This document shows, in pieces, positions 1 through 6,192 of a stretch of DNA of 9,601 nucleotides (positions are counted from its first letter, which is position 1; each line of letters begins with the position of its first letter). The position numbers and the translations under genes are program-made. Source of the DNA: Actinomycetota bacterium (lineage in GTDB: Bacteria; Actinomycetota; Thermoleophilia; UBA2241); contig JAPLCL010000353.1 of the NCBI GenBank assembly GCA_026392265.1, positions 1-9,601 of the forward strand, given 5' to 3'. The notes below the pieces were generated by a model. That model searched no databases and was not told the DNA's origin. It saw nothing but the letters and a program-made list of their open reading frames with translations.

Positions 1-1456
1 CGCCGGCGGCGAGGGCGCTCGTGGTGTGGTCCATCACGGCGGGCGCCGCCCCTTTGACAAAGCAGCGCACCACGCTCTTGCCGGACGCGTCGGTGGCGGA
101 GTTGAAGGTCGCCATCAGCTTGTACGTGGGGTCAAACGGCAGCGTGGCCAGGCGCGGGAGCGCCTCCCGGCTCGCGTCGATGTCCAGCCCCGCCTTGTGC
201 CCGAGGACGAGCAGGGCGCCCTCGGTGGGGTCGCCGACGACCTTGCCGTTCACGAGCTTGGCGTCGCTGGCGATGATGTAGGGGAGCACGGCGTCGTCGA
301 TCGAGGCGGAGGTCCCGGCCGCGTGATGGACCTTGCCGTCGAGGCCGTAGCCGATCCCGGAGATCGTGTAGCGGTCCACGGCGTCGAGCACCTCGACGGC
401 CGTCATCTGGTTCATCGTCAAGGTGCCCGTCTTGTCGGAGTTGATCGCCGACACCGATCCGAGCGTCTCCACCGACACGAGGTCCTTGACGATGGCTTTC
501 TGCGCGGCAAGCGCCTTCGCGCCGACGGAGAGGATCACCTGGAGGACGGTCGGCAGCGCCGTCGGGATGGCCGCGATCGCCAGGGCGATCGCCGTGAGGA
601 ACAGGGTCTCGGCCGACTGGCCTCTCGAGAGACCCAGCGCGAACATGACGATCATCGTCCCCAGCGCGGCCGCGCCGATCCACAGGGTCATCGTGTTCAG
701 CTGCTTCGTCAGCGGGGTCTGTTCCGCGGCGGTCGTCGCCAACATACCGGCGATCCTGCCGACCTCGGCCTCGGCACCCGTCGCCGTCACCAGCATCATG
801 CCGCTGCCGTGAGTGACCGGCGTGTTCATGAACGCCATGTTCGTCCGGTCGCCGGCTCCCACCTCTGCGTCGGCGAGCGCGTCCGTCCCCTTTGACGCCG
901 GTGTGCTCTCCCCGGTGAGGGCGGACTCGTCGATGGTGAGCGAACTCGCCTGGATGATCCGACCGTCGGCGGCCACGTAGTCGCCGGCGCTGATCAGCAC
1001 CACGTCGCCGACGACGACCTGCTCGGCGGGGAGCGCCGCCTCGGCACCGTCGCGGCGTACGCGCGCAGTCTGCTTCGTCATCGATTTCAGGGCGTTCATC
1101 GCGCTCTCGGCCTTGCCCGCCTGACGAAGGCCGACCACGGCGTTGACCACGGTCAGCAGGATCAGCACGGCGCCCGTGCTCAACTGGCCGATAGCGAGCG
1201 ACGCAACGCCGGCGATGAGCAGGAGGATCTGCATGTAGCTGCTGTACTGGCCGAGGAAGCGCTTCCATCCTGGAACGGCCTTCTCGGCGGGCAGCTCGTT
1301 GGGCCCGTTCTTCTGCAGCAGCTCGGCGGCCTTCGCCGCGGAAAGGCCCTTGGCGGGGTCGACGCCGAGCTTCCCGGCCGCGTCGTCGGCCGAGAGCGCG
1401 TACCAGCGCGCGGCCTTCCCCTCCGTACCGGCCGAGACCTGGTCTGTCGTTGCCAT
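1..1456 (-). CDS. P-type cation-transporting ATPase, N-terminal part (cut by window edge)
   Basis: An ATP-driven membrane ion pump. The 485 residues visible are about half of the usual 850-900. Domains in order: a cation-ATPase N-terminal segment (about 15-65); membrane helices M1-M2 (about 72-112); the actuator domain with the TGES dephosphorylation motif at 181-184; M3-M4 (about 256-312) holding IPTALPT at 297-303; the phosphorylation loop INSDKTGTLT at 338-347 with acceptor Asp341; and the start of the nucleotide-binding domain (GDPTEGAL 408-415, KGAA 468-471). There is no N-terminal heavy-metal-binding domain, so it is not a P1B metal pump. The N-terminus is P2-like, but the M4 motif lacks the Glu of the usual PEGLP, so the ion cannot be named. 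The start at 1456 has GGAGGAGA upstream at 1461-1468 and lies 17 nt after the polyphosphate kinase stop. The M5-M6 ion-site residues lie outside the window. Family assignment is very sure, substrate unknown. Confidence 0.95.
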   Translation of the reverse strand, partial: MATTDQVSAGTEGKAARWYALSADDAAGKLGVDPAKGLSAAKAAELLQKNGPNELPAEKAVPGWKRFLGQYSSYMQILLLIAGVASLAIGQLSTGAVLILLTVVNAVVGLRQAGKAESAMNALKSMTKQTARVRRDGAEAALPAEQVVVGDVVLISAGDYVAADGRIIQASSLTIDESALTGESTPASKGTDALADAEVGAGDRTNMAFMNTPVTHGSGMMLVTATGAEAEVGRIAGMLATTAAEQTPLTKQLNTMTLWIGAAALGTMIVMFALGLSRGQSAETLFLTAIALAIAAIPTALPTVLQVILSVGAKALAAQKAIVKDLVSVETLGSVSAINSDKTGTLTMNQMTAVEVLDAVDRYTISGIGYGLDGKVHHAAGTSASIDDAVLPYIIASDAKLVNGKVVGDPTEGALLVLGHKAGLDIDASREALPRLATLPFDPTYKLMATFNSATDASGKSVVRCFVKGAAPAVMDHTTSALAAG

Positions 1457-1473
1457 CGCTTCTCCTCCCGCGA

Positions 1474-2478
1474 CTATTTCGCCGCCTCCTTGGCCTTCTT
1501 GCGCGCCTTCTTCCCCTTGGGCTCGTCGTCGGCGTCGTCGGCTTCCGCCTCGAACGGGTCGGGGGCGGCGCCCTTGGGCGCCTGAGCCTCCAGCTCGCCC
1601 TTCACCGCTTGCAGCGCCTTGAGGGCCTCGGCGGTCACCTTCGGGTAGCGGGGGTCGATCTCGATCAGCGCGTTGGCGATGACGCACGAGGCACAGATCC
1701 GCGCGAACCACTTGTGGTCGGCGGGGATCACGTACCAAGGCGCCCACTCGGTGCTCGTCGCCGAGAGCATCTCGGAGAACGCCTTCTGGTAGGCGTCCCA
1801 GGAGCGGCGCTCGTGGACGTCGGCGGCGGAGAACTTCCAGTTGTGATCGGGCAGGTCGATGCGCCTGAGGAAGCGAGTGCGCTGCTCCTCCTTCGACAGG
1901 TTCAGGAAGAGCTTCACGACCTTGAAGCCGTTGTCGACGAGATGGCGTTCCCAGTCGTTGATGTCGCGGTAGCGCTTCTTCCACACGTCCCTTCCGCGGG
2001 CGCTCTTGGGCAACTGCTGGCGGTCGAGGATCTCGGGGTGCACGCGCACCACGAGGACCTCTTCGTAGTGGGAGCGGTTGAAGATGCCGATCTCGCCGCG
2101 ACGGGGCAGGTTGGTGGCGTAGCGCCACAGGTAGTCGTGATCGATCTCGATGGAGGACGGTACCTTGTACGAGTGGACCGAGACGCCCTGCGGGTTCACG
2201 CCGCTCATGACGTGGCGGATCGTGCCGTCCTTGCCGGCGGCATCCAGGGCCTGGAGCACGACGAGGACGCCGTGGGTGTCCTGGGCCGCGAGGCGCGCCT
2301 GGTATTCGGTGAGCAGTTCGACGCCCCGTTGCAGGAGCTCGACGCTTTCCTTCTTCTTGACGAACCCCGCCTTGTAACCGGGATCGAAGTCCTTTGCCAG
2401 CGTCACTTTGGAGCCGGGAGTGACGCGGAGGGGCTCGATGAACTGCGCGATGCGCTTCAGTGCCTCATTATCGGCCAT
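1474..2478 (-). CDS. ppk2: Polyphosphate kinase 2 family protein (class III-like)
   Basis: A cytoplasmic kinase that transfers phosphate between inorganic polyphosphate and nucleotides. It has 334 residues. The Walker A region is LQALDAAGKDGT (75-86), followed by the family stretch HVMSGVNPQGV (89-99). The Walker B-like FNRSHYEEVLVVRVHPE spans 133-149. The conserved STEWAPWYVIPADHKWFAR block is at 242-260. From memory the core resembles class III PPK2 enzymes (Deinococcus/Meiothermus type), which phosphorylate both AMP and ADP; direction and class are inferred. The catalytic core ends near residue 290. A charged tail follows: acidic at about 307-319, then lysine-rich at 321-334, which is unusual for the core family. 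The start is supported by AAGGAG at 2486-2491, 7 nt upstream. It sits 41 nt after the oxidoreductase gene and 17 nt before the ATPase, and is probably cotranscribed with both. Confidence 0.95.
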   Translation of the reverse strand: MADNEALKRIAQFIEPLRVTPGSKVTLAKDFDPGYKAGFVKKKESVELLQRGVELLTEYQARLAAQDTHGVLVVLQALDAAGKDGTIRHVMSGVNPQGVSVHSYKVPSSIEIDHDYLWRYATNLPRRGEIGIFNRSHYEEVLVVRVHPEILDRQQLPKSARGRDVWKKRYRDINDWERHLVDNGFKVVKLFLNLSKEEQRTRFLRRIDLPDHNWKFSAADVHERRSWDAYQKAFSEMLSATSTEWAPWYVIPADHKWFARICASCVIANALIEIDPRYPKVTAEALKALQAVKGELEAQAPKGAAPDPFEAEADDADDEPKGKKARKKAKEAAK

Positions 2479-2519
2479 GTCGTGACTCCTTCTGCTCGTG
2501 GAGCTTCTCTGCAGGCATC

Positions 2520-4208
2520 TCAGAGCGTCGCGAAGATCTCATGCGACAGCATACCGCCGGCGACCGTCCGCGCGGTGAACCCGTTCTGCACCAGGATCCG
2601 CGTCGCGTAGTAGGCGCGCTGGCCCGAGCGGCAGATGACGAGGATCTCTCGGTCACGCGGGAGCTCGTCCAGACGTCCGCGGAGCTCATCGATCGGGATG
2701 TTGACCACCCCCGGCAACTGCTCAACGGCGAGCTCTTCGGGATGACGCACGTCGAGGAGAAAGCCGTCTCCCAAGGTGTCCCAATGGATGATGGGCATAT
2801 CTCCGCGAAGCACGTTGGCCCCGACCATCCCGGCGAAGTTGGCCGGCGACTTCGCCATGCCGAACTGGGGCGCGTAGCAGAGCTCGCACTCCTCCAGATC
2901 GTAGACGGTGCCGCCCAGCTGGATGGCCATGGCGAAGGCATCGATGCGCTTGTCGACGCCCTCCCGGCCCACGGCCTGCGCCCCGAGGAGCACTCCGTCG
3001 GACTTGCGGAAGAGGACCTTGATGGCGAGCAGGGTGGCACCGGGGTAGTACCCTGCATGAGAGTTCGGGTAGAGGTAGATCTTCTCGTAGTCGTCGTCGC
3101 CGATGCGCTTGAGGGCCTTCTCGCTCAGACCGGTCCACGCGACCGCGGCGCCGAAGGCGCCGAGGATCGCGGTGCCCTGCGTGCCGCGAAAACGCGACTC
3201 CCGCCCGGCGATCACGTCGGCGGCGATGCGGCCCTGGCGATTCGCCGGCCCCGCCAGCGCGACCAAGGCCCACTCGCCGGTCATGCAGTCCTTCTTCTCG
3301 ACCGCATCGCCGACGGCGAAGATGTCCGGGTCGCTCGTCAGCATGTGATCGTCGACGCGGATGCCGCCGCGCTCGCCGAGCTCGATGCCGGCCATCTCCG
3401 CGAGCGCGGTCTCGGGACGCACTCCGATGCCGAGGATCACGAGGTCCGCCGGATACGCCGGACCGGAGTCGGTGAGGACCTCGAGCGATCCGTCCGCCGC
3501 CTCCCGGAACCCGGAGACCGCGCTGTTCAGCAGGACCTGCACACCGTGCTTGCCCAGATGACGCTCCACGTAGCGAGCCATCTCGGGATCGAGCGGCGTC
3601 ATGATCTGGTCGCCGCGCTGCAGCAGCGTGACCTCGAAGCCGAGCCCGACCAGGTTCTCGGCCGTCTCGATGCCGATGAAGCCTCCGCCGACGACGACGG
3701 CGCGCAGCTTCCTGGTGCGCGTCTGGAATCCCGTGTAGGAGTCCATGCCGCCCGCTCTGCCGCGCCGCTCGTCGATCCAGGCGCGGATCTGGCTCGCATC
3801 AGGTACCGTCCTCACCCCGAAGACCCCGGGAAGGTCGATACCCGGCAGGGGCGGACGGATGGGAGCCGCTCCGGGTGAGATCACGAGCTTGTCGTAGTGC
3901 TCGGTGGTCACCTCGCCGGTCGTCCGGTCCTTGAGCTGCACCGTCTTCTCGCGCGCCGCGATCCCGACGACCTCGCAATTTGTGCGCGCGTCCACGGCGA
4001 ACATGTCGCGAAAGGTGTCTGTGGTCGCGACCAGCAGAGTCGATTGCTTCTCGATCACGCCGCCGATGTAGTACGGCAGCCCGCAGTTCGCGTACGAGAC
4101 GTACGGCCCGCGCTCGACCATGAGGATCTCGGCGTTCTCGTCGAGCCGGCGCAGGCGCGCCGCGCACGAGGCGCCGCCGGCGACTCCGCCAACGATGATG
4201 ACCTTCAT
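2520..4208 (-). CDS. CoA-disulfide reductase-type FAD/NAD(P)H oxidoreductase with C-terminal rhodanese domain
   Basis: A 562-residue flavoprotein of the pyridine nucleotide-disulfide oxidoreductase superfamily. The N-terminal FAD-binding motif is IVGGVAGGASCAARLR (5-20). A single redox Cys42 lies in SYANCGLPYY (38-47), as in CoA-disulfide reductases and NADH oxidases that use one cysteine with CoA or a sulfenic acid. The NAD(P)-binding Rossmann motif is VVVGGGFIGIETAEN (171-185), and the second FAD motif is DIFAVGDA (295-302). The dimerisation domain has HAGYYPGA (384-391) and CYAPQFGMAK (444-453). The last roughly 85 residues are a rhodanese domain with active-site Cys526 in ICRSGQRA (525-532). 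Family members with this architecture reduce CoA disulfide, CoA persulfide or polysulfide with NAD(P)H. Which of these applies here is not visible. The ATG overlaps the stop of a 28-codon ORF (ATGA). GGAAAGG lies about 7 nt upstream. Confidence 0.93.
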   Translation of the reverse strand: MKVIIVGGVAGGASCAARLRRLDENAEILMVERGPYVSYANCGLPYYIGGVIEKQSTLLVATTDTFRDMFAVDARTNCEVVGIAAREKTVQLKDRTTGEVTTEHYDKLVISPGAAPIRPPLPGIDLPGVFGVRTVPDASQIRAWIDERRGRAGGMDSYTGFQTRTRKLRAVVVGGGFIGIETAENLVGLGFEVTLLQRGDQIMTPLDPEMARYVERHLGKHGVQVLLNSAVSGFREAADGSLEVLTDSGPAYPADLVILGIGVRPETALAEMAGIELGERGGIRVDDHMLTSDPDIFAVGDAVEKKDCMTGEWALVALAGPANRQGRIAADVIAGRESRFRGTQGTAILGAFGAAVAWTGLSEKALKRIGDDDYEKIYLYPNSHAGYYPGATLLAIKVLFRKSDGVLLGAQAVGREGVDKRIDAFAMAIQLGGTVYDLEECELCYAPQFGMAKSPANFAGMVGANVLRGDMPIIHWDTLGDGFLLDVRHPEELAVEQLPGVVNIPIDELRGRLDELPRDREILVICRSGQRAYYATRILVQNGFTARTVAGGMLSHEIFATL

Positions 4209-4291
4209 CTTGCAGCCTTTCCATTGAGGTGCACGACTGTCTCTTCTGAGGATCGCGACGCGCCGAGCATGATGCCGTCGTAGACGCTCAT
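4205..4291 (-). CDS. Possible 28-residue ORF linking two genes by ATGA overlaps
   Basis: It reads MSVYDGIMLGASRS followed by SEETVVHLNGKAAR. Its ATG overlaps the stop of the GH15 gene (ATGA, 4288-4291) and its TGA overlaps the ATG of the oxidoreductase (ATGA, 4205-4208). CCGGAG stands 5 nt upstream of the ATG at 4297-4302, inside the end of the GH15 gene. The first half uses almost only G/C third positions, like the neighbours. The second half (TCA, GAA, ACA, AAT, GGA, GCT, GCA, AGA) does not, so it may be partly spacer. The N-terminus resembles the first strand and turn of a dinucleotide-binding fold (YDxIxxGA), which could be a remnant or chance. I recognise no function. It may serve only to carry ribosomes into the next gene. 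Without it, the space between the flanking genes would be 79 nt with no evident promoter. Confidence 0.4.
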   Translation of the reverse strand: MSVYDGIMLGASRSSEETVVHLNGKAAR

Positions 4292-6192
4292 GCGAACTCC
4301 GGCAGTCGCTCGGCGAGGATGATCCTCGCGGCGGCCTCGATAAGGGCGAGATGGGAGAACGCCTGCGGGAAGTTCCCGAGGTGGCGGCCGGTGTCGGTGT
4401 CGAATTCCTCGGCGAACAGTCCGAGCGGCGACGCGACCCGCAGGAGCTTCTCCATCAGGTCGCGAGCGCGCTGCTCCTCGCCGATGATCGCGAGGGCCGA
4501 CACGAGCCAGAACGAGCAGATCAGGAACGTCCCCTCCTTGCCGGACAACCCGTCGTCGGTCTCGTCCGTGCGGTAGCGCAAGACGAACCCGTGCTCGGTG
4601 AGGTCCTCCGCGATCGCGAGGACGCTCGCCCGCAGGACGTCGTCCTCGTACGGCAGGAATCCGAAGAGTGCCGCCAAGAGGGTGGAGGCGTCGAGCGAGT
4701 CGGTCTCGTAGTGTTGCCGCAGGACTCCGTCTCTGACCCCGTGCTCCATGATGTCGTCGTGGATCTCGTCGGCGGTCGCCCGCCACCTCGTCTCGAGATC
4801 GGCGTCACCGCGGATCTCGGCCAGCTTGGCCGCGCGATCCATCGCGACCCAGCACATGAGCTTCGACGAGACGTAGTGCTGAGGCCCGCCGCGCGCCTCC
4901 CAGATGCCTTGATCGGGGCTACGCCAGGCCTTCGTCGCGCACTCCGCCTGCGCCTGCACGATCGGCCACAACCGACGTGGCAGGCGCCGGCTCCGGCGCG
5001 TGTGCAGGAGGATGGAGTCCAGCACCGCGCCGTACACGTCGTTCTGTCGCTGATCGAAGGCGCCGTTGCCTGTGCGGACGGGACGTGCGCCTGCGTACCC
5101 CGACATCTCGTCAATGGTCGACTCGGTGAGGTCCCGTCTCCCGTCGATCCCGTACATGATCTGCAGCGAACCGTCCTCGTTTGCCTCCAGATCGGCCACG
5201 AACTGCATGAACTCGTCGGCCTCCCAATCGAGGTCGAGCCAGTGCAGGGCCTGCAGCGTGAAGGTGGAGTCGCGCATCCATGTGTACCGGTAGTCCCAGT
5301 TGCGCTCGCCGCCGGGGGTCTCGGGTAGAGAGGTGGTGAGGGCCGCGACCGTCGCACCCGTCGGCATGTACGTCAGGCCCTTTATCGCAAGGGCCGAGCG
5401 CTCGATCACACTCCTGAAGCGGTGGTCGATCGGGCGCGCCCGGCCGAGCCAGTCCCGCCAGAACCGCTTCGTCGCCACAAGCCGTGCCTCGGCGTCGTCG
5501 ACGTCGACCGGGGAGGCCAGGTCCTCGGCCCATGAGAGGGCGCAATACGCGCGTTCCCCGGCCGCGAGCACATGCCGGGCGCGGACCCGGGTGCCCTCGA
5601 TCCCGAGCGCCATGCTTGTCGTCAAGCGGACCGTAGGGCCGGCGCCGGTAGCGTCGGCGGCGTGACGCGACTCGCCGATGAGCGCCCACTCACCCGCGGT
5701 CCTTCCGTAGTCAAACACCGGCTCGCAGGTGAGCTCGACCTCGACCTGACCCTCGAGGCAACGTGCCGTGCGCACCAGCAGATGGTCGGCGTCGACGTCG
5801 ACCGGAGGCCTGGTGTGCGGGGTGACCGTGTCCTCCCCTTCCCGCGTGCCCATCGTCAACGCGTCACGGACCTCCACCCATCCGGTCGCCGTGTGCCACG
5901 TCGTGACCAGGGTGTTCGTCCCAGGCTCGTAGGCCCGCGTCGCGGGAACGTTGAGTCCGAACGGCCCGAACCGGAACCCCCCGGCGCCGCGATCGAGCAG
6001 GGAGCCAAAGACGCTCGGCGCATCGAAGCGCGGCACGCAGAGCCAGTCGACGCTCCCGTCCGGGGCGACGAGGGCGCCGGTGTGGCAGTCGGACAGGAAC
6101 GCGTAGTCGGCGATGGGGGTGAACGGCGACGGCATAGCTGCGCTCTGACGGCGATCGTCCCGACGGCCTCCTGCGGATGTCTGCGCGCTCAT
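4288..6192 (-). CDS. Glycoside hydrolase family 15 protein (glucoamylase/trehalase type)
   Basis: A 634-residue inverting glucosidase of the bacterial GH15 group that includes glucoamylase-like enzymes and actinobacterial trehalases. The N-terminal beta-sandwich opens with PIADYAFLSDCHTGALVAPD (26-45) and runs to about 260. The (alpha/alpha)6 barrel carries NWDYRYTWMRDSTFTLQAL (298-316), the general-acid motif DQGIWEARG (427-435, Glu432), EGTFLICSFWLVSAL (553-567), and GLFAEEFD (591-598) containing the likely general base Glu595. No signal peptide is seen, so it should act in the cytoplasm on alpha-glucans, maltodextrin or trehalose; the substrate cannot be read from the motifs. I chose the start at 6192 because it overlaps the previous stop (ATGA) and has GAGAGGAAG upstream. 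Met20 at 6135 is nearer the usual family N-terminus but has a weaker ribosome site. The pairing with a debranching-type enzyme fits glucan breakdown. Confidence 0.93.
   Translation of the reverse strand: MSAQTSAGGRRDDRRQSAAMPSPFTPIADYAFLSDCHTGALVAPDGSVDWLCVPRFDAPSVFGSLLDRGAGGFRFGPFGLNVPATRAYEPGTNTLVTTWHTATGWVEVRDALTMGTREGEDTVTPHTRPPVDVDADHLLVRTARCLEGQVEVELTCEPVFDYGRTAGEWALIGESRHAADATGAGPTVRLTTSMALGIEGTRVRARHVLAAGERAYCALSWAEDLASPVDVDDAEARLVATKRFWRDWLGRARPIDHRFRSVIERSALAIKGLTYMPTGATVAALTTSLPETPGGERNWDYRYTWMRDSTFTLQALHWLDLDWEADEFMQFVADLEANEDGSLQIMYGIDGRRDLTESTIDEMSGYAGARPVRTGNGAFDQRQNDVYGAVLDSILLHTRRSRRLPRRLWPIVQAQAECATKAWRSPDQGIWEARGGPQHYVSSKLMCWVAMDRAAKLAEIRGDADLETRWRATADEIHDDIMEHGVRDGVLRQHYETDSLDASTLLAALFGFLPYEDDVLRASVLAIAEDLTEHGFVLRYRTDETDDGLSGKEGTFLICSFWLVSALAIIGEEQRARDLMEKLLRVASPLGLFAEEFDTDTGRHLGNFPQAFSHLALIEAAARIILAERLPEFA

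Noticed and set aside
132..1268. Minus-strand ORF of 378 codons within the P-type ATPase gene
   Set aside because: Wrong frame: Arg/Gly/Asp-rich without motifs. The true frame, open to the window edge, carries TGES and DKTGT.
2479..2519. Possible terminator or promoter between the oxidoreductase and polyphosphate kinase genes
   Set aside because: Only a weak 4-bp stem and a CTGCAG palindrome, no T run and no -35/-10 pair; the space is filled by the ribosome site.
1450..2610. Plus-strand ORF opposite the polyphosphate kinase (386 codons)
   Set aside because: Antisense shadow; the minus strand encodes intact PPK2 motifs throughout.
2460..3878. Long plus-strand ORF opposite the oxidoreductase gene (472 codons)
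   Set aside because: It mirrors the codon structure of the real minus-strand gene in GC-rich DNA, has no recognisable domain, and its composition is rich in Arg, Asp, Ala and His as usual for such shadows.
4292..4786. Upstream extension of the 28-codon ORF into the GH15 gene (193 codons in all)
   Set aside because: The extension is an out-of-frame shadow of the GH15 catalytic region. Only the part after the GH15 stop could be separate.
6133..6135. Met20 as the start of the GH15 protein
   Set aside because: It would match the usual family N-terminus but has a poor ribosome site and loses the ATGA overlap; it cannot be fully excluded.
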